DNA of 64,000 bases from Gentiana macrophylla (Eukaryota; Streptophyta; Magnoliopsida; Gentianales; Gentianaceae), in assembly GCA_026214975.1 (NCBI GenBank), contig CM047815.1, positions 58,163,852 through 58,227,851 of the forward strand. Direction: 5' to 3'. Of the stretch, positions 35,541 through 46,749 are shown in pieces; positions within the stretch are counted from its first letter, which is position 1; each line of letters opens with the position of its first letter. The position numbers and the translations under genes are program-made. The notes below the pieces were generated by a model. It saw only the letters and a list, made by a program, of their open reading frames with translations, ran no database searches and was not told where the DNA came from.

Positions 35541-36047
35541 GGATATGGTATTCAAAAGAAGGAGAATTCAAACTGATATCCTACTCAGACTCGGACAATG
35601 CAGGATGCAAGTGGACAGAAAAGTACTTCAGGCACATGTTAGTTATTAGGAAATAGACTTGTGTCATGGTTCAGCAAGAAGCAAAACTTAATTTTGACAT
35701 CAACAGCTGAAGCTGAGTACATAGCAGCTGGAAGCTGTTGTGCTCAAGTTTTGTGGATCAAACAGCAATTAAGAGGTTATGGAATAGAAGAGGGAATGAT
35801 TCCTATAATGTGTGATAATAAAAGTGCAATTGCTATAACTGACAATCCAGTTTTGCACTCAAGGACGAAACACATTGATGTGAGACATCACTTCATAAGG
35901 GATCATGAGGAGAAGAAGGATATTACAGTTCTCTATGTCCTGACTGAAGATCAGTTGGCTGACATCTTCACCAAACCTTTGGACAAAGAGAGATTTGTCA
36001 AACTGAGAACTGAATTGGGTATAATTAAAGTCAGTAAGTCAATTTAA
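35541..36047 (+). pseudogene. SirE2 RNase H
   Basis: The gene begins inside the domain (GIWYSKEGEFKLISYSDSD), loses one base near 35620, has a TAG in place of Gln near 35644, and is then open to 36047. Motifs are NRLVSWFSKKQN, AEAEYIAAGSCCAQV, MCDNKSAI, HSRTKHIDVRHHF and DQLADIFTKPLD. It is closest to RNase H of SirE1 and SirE3 in this window. Confidence 0.85.
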
Positions 36048-36416
36048 GCCTAGTGATTCGTCAAGGGGATTGATCTTTGTTATGCTGGGTGCGCTCACTT
36101 AACAGATCAGTCATTGACATCAACAAGCTCAAACTGAGTAACTGAAAGTGAAGAATTGACGGAACTGAACTTTCCAAAACTGAATTCAAGCATCAGTTTA
36201 TCCAGTCAAAGAAAGTCAAATGTTTGAAAGGATAAAACCGACAGCGGTTATATCGCATTTAATTACCGCCGTTTATGTCAGACCCTGTTGCATGTACACC
36301 CCCACCTTTGTCAGAACAATACATGCATCGGTTACACAAACCATCATGGAATTTGAAAAGTTGGTACAATATCCTCAGAATTTCGTGCATCAGTCCACGA
36401 ACCGTCAGTACACCCA

Positions 36417-36426
36417 CTATATATCC
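36417..36426 (+). promoter_or_regulatory. candidate internal TATA box for SirE2 accessory gene
   Basis: CTATATATCC lies 118 bp before the accessory ATG (36535), after a 370-bp spacer without a gene. A pyrimidine-rich leader (about 36495-36523) follows. Confidence 0.55.
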
Positions 36427-36534
36427 AACCCTCTTGTACATTTTTGTACTCACCAAAAAGAAATTTTCGAACTTAGCTCTTCAAAATCAAATTTTATCTT
36501 TCTCAAAATCACATCTTTTTCAGACAAATTTGTA

Positions 36535-37433
36535 ATGGCTGCCTCTAAGAAATCACAAGAGGAAAGGCTCATTACTGAATTGGACACTCTATCTTTTGAA
36601 GAATATGAAGCAGTCTGCAACAATACTATGTTAGCAAGCCTTATGTGCGAGAAGATAATGCGTCAACCAGGATTAAGAAACATCCTGGAAGTGAAATTCA
36701 ACGATGAATGTGATGTTGAAGGGATTTTACAATTCTGGGAAAATATGAAAGTAGTAAGGCAATCCCTAATCACAAAAGTTCCAGGAGAAAGGATTATATT
36801 CAATGAAGCAGTCATCAGGATGCTATACGATTTCAAGGAACCACTTGTGAAATCATTAGATTTGAGTTGTTTACCACTCAAAAAGACGCCTTTCTTAGAC
36901 AAATTTCTCTAACAAAGGAACCAACAGCCATTGATTCTCATGTCAACAACCTCAAACCAAAATTTGGACTCCTCAGCAAATGACTCTGCAGGCATGTCAT
37001 TGGTAGATACAAAGGCATTGCCACATTATCCGAAGACAGTATTTATCTGATGAACATAATCTGGGATGAACTTGAGTTCAATTGGGCAGGTTATGTGATC
37101 AACCAGATAAAACAACAACACTTAGCTGAATTGGAAAGTGTTCGAAAAGCTCAAGCTGAATGAAGAGCACATGTTGATAGACTTCGACGGAAAAAGACAC
37201 TCAGTGGAGTTATTCAACATTATCTGGAAAGACTCAAGGAAGGGAATGCAGCAGAACGGACTGGTGCATCTACAAAAAGAATGGATACATCCACGGGAGA
37301 TGTAACTTTAGTCCATTCTAGGAAAGAAATCTCTAAGACTTCCCAACCTGAAGCCAAGAAGAAAACTGTGTCTCAGCAAATAGCTGAACACAAAGGAGTC
37401 AAACGAAAAGCTGACTCTGAGAAAGTTGATGAC
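36535..37433 (+). pseudogene. SirE2 accessory gene, N-terminal part
   Basis: The ATG at 36535 (MAASKKSQEERL) is placed by comparison with SirE1 and SirE3. The first 125 codons are clean and contain FWENMKVV followed by ERIIFNEAVIRMLY, the counterpart of the SirE1 motif. After a stop at 36910 the coding sequence continues in another frame with further stops, and shows LMNIIWDELEFNWAGYVINQI (about 37048-37110). It then becomes Lys/Glu-rich (KRKADSEKVDD). It is cut at 37433 by the insertion. Confidence 0.65.
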
Positions 37434-39094
37434 GTAGATCAAGCGATAATAAAATACTTGATCACCATAAACCAATACTAGCAAGAGGACTAGGTCCATC
37501 GTAGTATAGCTATAGCGAATCAAGGTCGATCCCACAGGGAACCAATTGTGGGTCATTTATATACAAACAACTAATCATTCATGTCAAGGACACAAAGCGG
37601 TCTACGACCAACAAAAGACAAGAAAGATAAAGGACTCGACATGACACAACACATAAACAACGTAATTAACCTCCCCAATTATTATGTTATCGTTTGGATC
37701 TAGAGATTCTATATAATTAAGCGATACTCGACAACTATCAATCCGATTCGTATTTCTTTTATATTGGCTACGGGAGTCATCCCCTAAACTAGATATAGCT
37801 CCGGGTAGGCCATCTAGATCACTGTGCTACATTACGTGACTTCGCTTTTTAGGCCTCCATCTCATATAACTTGCACGCTTACAAAAATAGGGATGCCGAT
37901 GTTAACCGTATTCCTCACCTAGGCAACATTCCTGTGGTTAAGCGTACTTCCTAGACGATCGCATCAGTCTCCATCCCATTAACATTCACTTTTTAGGTCT
38001 CCTGTTAATCTACGATTTACGAATAACTAGGTGTCGACAATTCCCGAATACAGAACAGATCTAGATCTCGCTGAAAGTCCCGGAAGATCAATTCATGAGC
38101 CGACCTAGGAGCCCTATATTGGTATTTCCTAACTACACGTTAATTAAAACAGACGAGCAACGTAGCCGTAGCCATACCTACTAGGATAAGAAATTCTAAA
38201 TGGACAATCACACCATAAAGACGTGGCTAGATTGACGCGGCGAAAACCTAAATCTTAGCGTTTCTATATACGTAATGGATAAAATAGAGATTCATAAAGC
38301 AATTATATAGATCTACTAGAAACACGATTATTGATCAAAATAAAGTCATACATAGATCACGAGACATAGGCGTGGGCGTGCGGCTCCTTATAGACGAGGA
38401 ATCCCCATTGCCTCACGTCTAAATCCTATATCTACATCATTTAACTAAGAAATAACAATCTCAACCGATAAATAATAATTGGGGAATTAATTATAAAAAC
38501 TAAGAGAAAATAAATACAAGAACTTACATAATTGCAGAACTTGTATAAAAACCACTCTGAGAAAAACTGAGAACTTTATTATGAGTTGTGTAAGGTGTGT
38601 TTTTGCTAATGAACTATAACAAGTATATATAGGAGTAAAAATCGAGTTAGGATAAGCCTTAACCGATCTAAAATAGGTTTCCTAAATCCAAATGAAGTCT
38701 AAAAACGTGTTAGGATAATTCCAAGCTAATCCGGATGCTGAATGGGACTCGCCCCCAGCGAACTGGCCTCTTGCTGCCAGCGAGTCCATCAACTTTTGAT
38801 TGGCTCGCTGGCTTTGTCATTCCTTACTCCTCTCCTCGTGCTGATCTGATATTTATCTTCAATTTACTCCGAATTTCCTTCGATTTATCTTGAGATTTAA
38901 TTCTTCCATTTGCATTTATCCTCCAAATTGTCTCAATCTACAAAAATAAACATTTATTCCAAAATAAATCATATTTAAATAATAAAAACGGATAAATACC
39001 AATTTATATTTTATAAATCACAAAACATTAAATAATCATTATACACATGTGATTAACATAAAATATATATTATTTGGCTCGATTTAAGGATAAT
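37434..39094. mobile_element. 1.66-kb insertion flanked by a 9-bp direct repeat
   Basis: GTTGATGAC occurs at 37425-37433 and again at 39095-39103, on either side of AT-rich sequence without a gene. A 9-bp target duplication fits Mutator-like elements, but I see no terminal inverted repeats. The left part includes GGTCGATCCCACAGGGAA, a phrase I associate with plant LTR or leader sequences. The class is unresolved. Confidence 0.5.
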
Positions 39095-39103
39095 GTTGAT
39101 GAC

Positions 39104-40791
39104 TTCTACGGGTATAATTTGACTTTCATCAAAAGTTAAGTCAGTTGAGAAATGCTTGTTCCCAGGAACCTCAAGTCATTCAGCACCAACTAAGGGGGAA
39201 CAACAACTGACAACTAAAGTCACAAGACAGGACATAATAGCAACTGAAATTGTTTTCAGTTACAACAGACAATCTCAGAGAAACAAGTTTCCGTTATGCA
39301 TGCTGAAAAGGAGCAACAGCAATTTCAACAACCAGCTCAACAATCAGTTAACATTTTTGAAGTTGACAGAATCGTCAGGCTAATGAAGATGAAGCTCAAG
39401 ACCGAAGACTGTCGTGAAGCTACTTTACCAAGTGAAGAAAAGTTATTATTGGAGAAACTTGAAGTTAGGGATCTATATACTCTATTTCCCTTGGATGAGT
39501 TTCTCAAAAAGTGTTTCAGAAGATTCACTGAGTTAGCTCAACAAAAATCAGCCACATCATCAACATTGGATATTCAAAAGAAGAAGGATGATGAGAAAGA
39601 TGATGAATCAAAGAAAGATGCATATGATGAATCAAAGAAAGATGATGATAAGATTACAGATTTGCAGACAGATACTCAACCTCAAGTTCAAACTACGCAA
39701 ACTGTCAATCAACAAGCAGAATTTCGAGTTGGGAACCAAACAACTGACAATCAGCAAACAGATGGAATGGCCGATGATCAGCAATTAATGGTGATCAAGA
39801 ATGATACTCAGCCTGAAATCCAACAAGATGAAGAAGTAGATCCGTCTGAGATTATGACAAATGATGAATTGAGCAAAGTACATGAAAATCTGAAGATCAT
39901 GCTCAACCAAAAGGAAGAATACAATGGCCTTTTGTCAAGTATTTCTGGATATTTGGAATATCGGAAGAAAACAGACGTCTCAGTCGACACTAAGTTAAGT
40001 ATTATTCAGAAATCAAGTTCAAGCTCAGCCTCAGAAATTCTCCGTCTCAAAGAAACTCTTGAAATCACAACCTCAATAGACAGAGAAACACATGCTCAAG
40101 CAGAATGGCATTTAAATCAGCGCATTTATGGTTTAGAAACTCAGCTGAATGAAGTGCTCACTTCTCAAAAGACTATCTCAGCAGACCAAATAGCATCCTA
40201 TCAGTTGGTAAATCAGTTATATGATGCCAAAAAGGGGGAAGTTGAAGAAGAAAAGATGAGACTGCCTGATGAAAGATGAAGCTGGAAAAGGAACAGAAGA
40301 AATACAAATCAGCAGCAGATCCTTTTGTGAAGATAAAAGAATTATCTGAAGAGAAGCTAATTGAAAAATATAGTCAACCTGGAGAAAGGAGAGCTACTCT
40401 TACAAAGGATTTGTGGATGAAGTTTGTCAAAGATCATAGCAATGTCAAACTCAAGTACAAAGACAAGACTTATGAAGAATCTCTTGTTTACTTCTTATCT
40501 GATCAGTATCATAATCAGAAGATGGCACAGTACAAGAAGTTCAAGAAGATTGAAGAGAGATTGCAGATCAGAGACAAGACTGAACAGATGAAAACTGATA
40601 TAGCAGAATTTGAAAATTATTATAAGGATGACTCAGCATTGCCAAAGCTAGTTTCATGGAGAAAGTGGAAACTTACAACTCAAGTAGACTATCTCAGAAC
40701 CTTCTCCAAGGAAGACACAAAGCTAGAACATGCTTTTCTACTTCATGATAAAGAGAAGAAATTTATCAAAGTTACACGAAAAAATGCTTAG
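39104..40791 (+). pseudogene. SirE2 accessory gene, C-terminal part
   Basis: Two long frames overlap by four bases: 39296-40279 (327 codons) and 40276-40791 (171 codons), so a single shift near 40276 probably divides one gene. The first has a Gln/Asp/Lys-rich middle with repeated DDESKKD-type units (about residues 95-120), then a predicted coiled coil (residues ~185-325). The second is Lys/Glu-rich and helical, ending KKFIKVTRKNA. SirE3 has a shorter equivalent with an acidic Ser/Asp run. No enzyme signature is visible. Confidence 0.65.
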
Positions 40792-40928
40792 ATTTTATTT
40801 CAGTTTATCTACTGTGTAACTATTCCAGTTTTTGCAGAACTCTTAATGAAATCCAGTTTCCAGTTTTACATGTTTTGAAATGTTATTTACCTTTAAGCTT
40901 TTCTTTTAAGGAGGGTTTTGGCATCATC

Positions 40929-40942
40929 AAAAATGGGGAAAT
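40929..40942 (+). other. SirE2 polypurine tract
   Basis: AAAAATGGGGAAAT lies directly before the LTR, matching the tract of SirE1. Confidence 0.8.
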
Positions 40943-42744
40943 TGTTGGGAATAAAATTTAGTTTTGATGAAGATTCATCGCATTCAAGAATATGTTTGTT
41001 TACACCCCATTGATGAAGTGCTGAAACTAACTGTTATAGTGGAAAGCTAAAAGATGTCTAGAACTGAATGTATAGGTTTTACTAGAGTCTAATAATTGTA
41101 TAGGTTATATCAGACAAGCACTGTAATAGATAGAAGTGTCGTAGAACTGAAACTAGAAATCATTTAAGAAACTATAAAACACTTAGACAACTGGAACTGA
41201 ACTTATGACTAAAGATGTACACCTAAGAACTGAAGAAGGTAAGTTCGCTGAGGGACATAGACTCGGTTGGCTTATCTAGAACTGAAGGCTGAAGGAACAG
41301 ACTCAGTATTTGAAGAACTGAGGGACACAGACTCAGTTAAGGAAGATTGAAGAACTCAGGGTTCAAACTCAGTTTATGAAGATTTTAAGCCAAGATTGTA
41401 AAGTTAGAATTCAGGTAAGTCTGTGATGGCCTGAACTGACTTTATGGATCTTGAAAGAAGACCTAAGTATCATAAGGACAATGATATCTTAGAAGATCTT
41501 ATAAGGAATGGTGTAATCTGATTCAATCACATATAATCAGATAAATAAAGTACTGAAGTTTTTGAAGAAGAGTAAAAACTCAGTTAATGCTCTAAGTCAG
41601 TTAGTAAACTGAAAACTGACACACTCAGTATAAAACTGATCAGGAAACTCAGTTTTATAGTCAATCATCCAACAAACTGAAAGTACATTCGAACGTTGTA
41701 AAGGAAGCAACCCCATTGGATGAAATACTGACAAGTCAGAACGGTCACTACATATAGCCGTTACAAGATTGACGTTGATACAATTCAAATTCAAATGAAT
41801 GAACGTTGGACCTCACACTATAAATAGATGACTTTGTACCAAGGATCAAACACCAAGAATTTACAAGATTACAAGCATTTTTGTGCACAAGTCTTGTTCA
41901 TTCTATTTATTATTTGCGCTCAACAAGATCTTATCTAGTTTTCTTCAAGTGTTCAAGCTACATCGATCTTATCCAGATTTCTACACTTTGAAGAACCACA
42001 AGCAAGAATCAATCAGCCCAACTTTGATCTTAATCAAAGGCTTAGACTGTGAAGCAATCCGGTCAAGGAGTTGCCAAGGACAGTTGTGACATTTGCAGTC
42101 GGGTAGACTGTGTTTGTGGTGGTAGCTGGTGAAGAGGCAATACAACCCTCTAAGGACCAGTGGTTCAATCAGTTGAAGAGCAGCCATACAACCTGTTCTT
42201 TAGTTGTTTAGATAGTGACACTAGGGATTAGTCAAGGACTATCAATTAGGACTTTTTGTAACAGCGTATCTCAAGGAGTTCTAGTGGAATTTTCCTCCTA
42301 CATCACAGGGGAAGAGTGGACTGACAGGATTACACCACCTGGAACCACTATAATTCTTGCTCTACTTAATTTACGCATTTACATTCCGTTATTTATTTTT
42401 ACAACATTTATATTTGTTATATACAGCATACTGAAACTGAAACTGATAGTTAGAAGTACACACACAAACTGACATTCACCAGAATTCAGTTTTGCATACA
42501 GCTTTTTCTTATAGAATAACAAGATCCAGATAAAGGCTAAAATCTATATCCACTGCCGGTTGACTCAGTTTTGTATAAGTCAATTTGACTTAAACTCATC
42601 TTTGTCGGCTCAACTCCACACAAGTTAAAACTGAACCTTAAGTATTAATCAATATACACTAGACTAAGTTCTCAGTTAGGTTTTTGGTGACAAGTTTATT
42701 CACCCCCCTTCTAAACTTGTGTTAGCCTTTCTAAGGGACCAACA
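40943..42744 (+). repeat. SirE2 3' LTR
   Basis: It runs TGTTGGGAAT to GGACCAACA, 1802 bp, with a TATAAATAGATG box near 41819. It is the only complete LTR of this element. Confidence 0.85.
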
Positions 42745-42777
42745 ATAGTAAGGCCAAGTCAATGCTCTATTTGTAAA

Positions 42778-42934
42778 CAGGGGCGGATGTACCTTGGTTA
42801 TAGGGGGCAATCGCCCCCCCTCGGATCCGGAAAAAGCACTATTATGTATGTTGTGTATTTTTTTTGCCCCTTCTAAAAATTTACACTCGCCCATAGTATG
42901 GCCCCCCTCACCCGGGATCCTACATCCACCACTG
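42778..42934. mobile_element. hAT-like MITE
   Basis: It begins CAGGGGCGGATGTA and ends TACATCCACCACTG, which are imperfect inverted repeats. The flanks are TTTGTAAA and TCTGTAAA (7 of 8 bases the same). An 8-bp duplication and a CAG-GCGGA terminus are typical of hAT elements. It is 157 bp, too short to code. Confidence 0.75.
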
Positions 42935-42974
42935 TCTGTAAATGAGACTAAGGGTCCGACGATTCTCCTAGACC

Positions 42975-43274
42975 CTGTCAATATGATTGGGATCCAACGG
43001 ATGCTCCAGGACCCTGTATAAAATATCACAGAGCCTTGAACGAGTATGTATGAGGTCAATGGCATATTTCAGACTATTGTGGCCTATTAGAGAGGCTTGG
43101 GAGTCCGGCAGATGCTCCGAGACACTGTCAATAAGATTGGGGTCCGACGGATGCTTCAGGAAACTGTATAAAATATTACGGAGCCTTGAACGAGTATGTA
43201 TGAGGTTAAGGACGCATTTCAAACTATCATGGCCGATTAGAGAGGCTTGGGAGTCCATTTGAACCATGTCTATA
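42975..43274. repeat. 150-bp tandem repeat, two copies
   Basis: The units start CTGTCAATA at 42975 and 43125 and share AGCCTTGAACGAGTATGTAT and TTAGAGAGGCTTGGGAGTCC. The period is exactly 50 codons, and the minus strand stays open through both copies (43312-42968, 114 codons). Confidence 0.85.
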
Positions 43275-43616
43275 GGAAAATCTAAGATCCGAGTTTTGTT
43301 ATTGAGCCACACATATGCAAAAGAAATTAAGAAATGAGGCCCAATATGTTATAATTTTTTTTCTTCTATCAATAATTTATCATATATTCATCAATTTCTC
43401 AGCACTTTACAACTAAGGACAATTGTCCAAAAGGACACATATTAGACTTAATTAGGCAAATATGACGCACTTAAATCTTAATTGGTTATAAGGACATAAA
43501 AATTAGTACATAGACCAAATTACCCTTTTTTCTAGGTGAAAAAAGTTTTTTCTCTTTTTTATGGACGAATTTTGTTTTGGACGCTAAAAAAGGTGTTTTT
43601 CTTTTCCGGTAACCAC

Positions 43617-44030
43617 CTCGATGCATTGATGCAGTGACCACCCCCGATGCAAAGACACTGTGATGCAGTGAACACCCCCGATGCAGAGACACCGCAATAC
43701 AGAGACGCCACGATGCAGAGACACCTCGATGAAGTGACACCGCGATGCATTGACAACCGCGATGCAATGACCATCCCGATGCAGTGACCATCACATTGCA
43801 TTGACCACCCCCGATCCATTGACCACCGCGATGCAGTGGCCACCCCCGATGGAGAGACACCGTAATGCAGTGACCACCCCCAATGCAGAGACACCACGAT
43901 GCAGAGACACCGGGATGAAGTGACTTGGTGATGCAGTGACCATCGCGATGCATTAACTACCCCCGATCCTTTGACCACCATGATGCAATGGCCACCCCCG
44001 ATGTAGAGAAACCGCGATGCAGTGATGATA
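43617..44030. repeat. GATGCA minisatellite, block 1
   Basis: Units of 16-18 bp start with GATGCA or a variant and continue GTGACCACCCCC or GAGACACCGC. They alternate irregularly, giving Cys/His/Gly-rich translations that are not genes. Confidence 0.9.
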
Positions 44031-44544
44031 TGAACCGAGATGGAAAATAAAGAGTAATTATTTGAAGAGTCATGCAACAACCATGGAGTTCGATTGTCTT
44101 CCCACCTTTCCAATAATGGCGCCTAAAATGGTTGGAAATGTCAAGAGTCAAGGTGCCTTAAATAAAGGTGAAGAGTTGCCAAACCAAGAGTCTTTATCTT
44201 ATCCTATATTTAGTATTAATTATTGCAACCCTTCATTTTACCTAAGATAATGTTGATTTTATTTTAGATTTGTAATTCAGCCTATATTTATGGCTGGTGG
44301 TACAATGGATAAAAGGGAGAAGTTTGACGATAATTTATATTTTTCTTAAATTCAGAGATTGAATTTATATTTACAATTCCATGCTGATTTGGATTGTATG
44401 AACTTCCATGCTGATTTGGTTGTTCGTTTTCGAGCTTATCAAAGTGCTTGAACAACACTTTGTGCGATGTTCGAATCCCTTTAATTCTTAGATTGCTGAT
44501 TTTCTAAGGATTATAGGTTTTTTGTTCAAACCCCATTGATTCCT

Positions 44545-45035
44545 CAATGCAGTGACACCGCGATGCATAGACACCGGGATGAAGTGACAACCGCGATGCA
44601 TTGACCACCTCCGATGCAGTGACCATCGCGGTGCATTGACCACCCTCGATCCATTGACCAGTGCAATGCAGCGGCCACCCCCGATGTAGAGACACCGCAA
44701 TGCAGTGACCACCCCCGATGCAGAGACACCACGACGTAGAGACACCGGGATGAAGTGACACCGTGATGCAGTGACCATCCCAATGCATTGACCACCTCCG
44801 TTGTAGTGACCATCATGATTCATTGGCCACCCTCGATCCATTGACCACTGTGATGCAGTGGCCACCCCCGATGGAGAGACACCGCGATGCAGTGACAACC
44901 CCCGATGCAGAGACACCGTGATGCAGAGACACCGGGATGAAGTGACACCGTGATGCACTAACAACCACGATGCAGTGACACCGCGATGCATTGACCAGCC
45001 CCGATGCATCGTGGTGTCACTTCATCGCGGTGTTT
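44545..45035. repeat. GATGCA minisatellite, block 2
   Basis: The same unit family as block 1. At about 45001-45035 the unit appears in the opposite orientation (GCATCGTGGTGTCACTTCAT), making a fold-back at the inner edge of the right inverted repeat. Confidence 0.9.
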
Positions 45036-45395
45036 CTTTAGCGCCCTGGAAAAAAAAAAAAATTTAGCGTCCAGAAAAAAAAACAAAAAAAAAATATCGT
45101 CAAAAAAAAAACTAATTATGGGTAGTTTGGTCTATGTACTAATTTTATGTCCTTATAATTAATTAAGATTTAAGTGTGTTATAAGTGCCTAATTAAGTAC
45201 TCAAACTAGTCATTATAAACAAATTCCCATTACAACTAATGTACTAATGAAAGTCACAAGGGTATTTTAGAGTTTTATTATCAAAATTAATGACAATTAT
45301 TCACTTTCTTAAACTGTATGAACAAATCCAGATAGATTTATATTTTGGGACGTTGGAGTATTAAAATCAAAACACTTACGCATTCTTCTTTAATA

Positions 45396-45654
45396 CTTCT
45401 TATGTTCTAATTTATCTGAGGCAGCTGCCAAAATCACGCATATTATGGGTATGAGTTAATGCATTAATTTTTACAATGAAATGGCTAGAATGTCATTGGA
45501 TATAATTAATGTGACCTTTTTTATATCTCCTAGTGTAATAAATAAGGGTAAATCAAGTAAAAACATAATAAATGTGCATTTGAAATTGTACTGCCTCATA
45601 TAAAATGGAATAAAACATTTTTACAACTGCCTCAGTTATTGTGGAACAGTGGGA
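45396..45654. mobile_element. degenerate Stowaway-like MITE
   Basis: TA dinucleotides flank both ends. The inner sequence aligns along its length, in reverse orientation, with the MITE at 5914-6177 (AATAACTGAGGCA and TTTTGGCA-GC blocks). The inverted repeats have decayed (CTTCTTATGTTCT on the left, GGAACAGTGGGA on the right), so it is older. Confidence 0.75.
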
Positions 45655-46749
45655 TAATCAATTGTGCAATTTTATTTTGAGAAAGAATTGTGCATTTTTT
45701 GAATCGGTATGATTTGGGCAAATTCTTCCGGGTAATGAATGGTGTATAGAATTAAACCGGTCAACGATGGGTTAAATTTCAAGGAGGGTAGTATTGGGCA
45801 GTGTTGCTTAGTTAGGAAGCTGTATATATGTATTGTTGGTGGTTTTGGGGCCTTAACAAAAAAAATTTCTTGCGTGAGATTTAATAGAACATCGGGTATT
45901 AGTGGGAGGGAACCAAAGAATCAATCATGATGACTTAGATGGTTTTGCTTCTTTATTACACTATTAAACTAACTTATTTTGGGATATTAGAACAAGTTCA
46001 CGTAGATGTTTGGTGAATTCCATGAATAACAAAGGTTTATTTAAGCAAACTCTTTTTGGTAAGCATCATGACCTTTTCTATATCACTTTCGTTCTAACTA
46101 ATTTATATACATAGGAACGCATGCATAAATTAAAGATAGGTGGAGCAAAATACATTAAAATTTGAGAAAATGATATATATTCTGAAAATATATATATAAC
46201 CGCATTGTTTACTTAGGGCCTCTTTGCTAAACGAATTAACTACTTATTCTATAGAAATTAAGAGGTGGTTACAACTAGAGATATTAGAGCTGGTTACAGC
46301 TAGAGATGTTTAATAATATTTTTGATATATCTTAATTAATTAAGTACCATTAAATTCTACTCGGTAAAAGTTATAAAAAATTCAGCCCAACATATATATC
46401 GCTGAATGAAATTGCCGGCTCTTCCCTCATCTCACGCCCACGTGGCCACGCGCATCCTTCTATATAGGAACCATTATTCATTTGTTTCTCTGCTTTTCTT
46501 TTTGTTTGTTTGTTTTAATATGATTTTCTTATATTATTATTTTTATCATAGTCTAAAAAAAGGGAATATTCGAATGTACCATTTTTTCTAAAAATTAAAT
46601 GAATTCTACACCCCAAAATTCAAAAAGCCCACCATCCCCGTCTTCAAATGGGCGGGATCACCCATATTACGCCCACCAGACCGCCCATAACTGGGCGGTT
46701 TCACCCTTCTCCGTCCTTCGGACCGTGCAACTCTTCTTCATCTTCCAAG
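45655..46749. other. sequence of unknown origin, possibly unique
   Basis: This is one of the few stretches not assigned to a transposon. A short GC-richer part (46410-46480) has a TATATAGG downstream, and 46620-46720 holds GGGCGG and CCGCCC in inverted arrangement. Short open frames (45739-45930, 46406-46591) show no known domain. Confidence 0.35.

Larger units (their letters stand above)
35480..42744 (+). mobile_element. SirE2: Sirevirus-like copia element, collapsed 5' half
   Basis: It starts with the first ~28 bp of its LTR (TGTTGGGAATAAAATTTAG), then a primer-site sequence, then RNase H, accessory gene, purine tract and a full 1.8-kb 3' LTR. Flanks ATAAT (35475-35479) and ATAGT (42745-42749) differ by one base. 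Gag, protease, integrase and reverse transcriptase are gone. A 1.66-kb insertion interrupts the accessory gene. Confidence 0.85.
43417..45230. mobile_element. MuG: Mutator-like non-autonomous element with minisatellite
   Basis: Long terminal inverted repeats of roughly 190 bp (43417-~43610 and ~45040-45230) share, for example, CTTAATTAGG and AAGGACATAAAA in opposite orientation. A perfect 9-bp duplication, TACAACTAA, flanks the element (43408-43416 and 45231-45239). Long inverted repeats and 9-bp duplications define Mutator-like elements. There is no transposase. The inside is mostly a GATGCA minisatellite in two blocks around a unique segment (44031-44540) in which I recognise nothing. Confidence 0.8.

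Noticed and set aside
42975..43274. Possible CRISPR-like or satellite array
   Set aside because: There are only two units, without spacers, in a eukaryotic context.
43486..45009. Several overlapping Cys/His/Gly-rich open frames on the minus strand
   Set aside because: They are translations of the GATGCA minisatellite in different frames, with no start context or conservation.
46406..46591. 61-codon hydrophobic frame that could be a membrane peptide
   Set aside because: It arises from T-rich DNA, has no homology I recognise and no supporting context.
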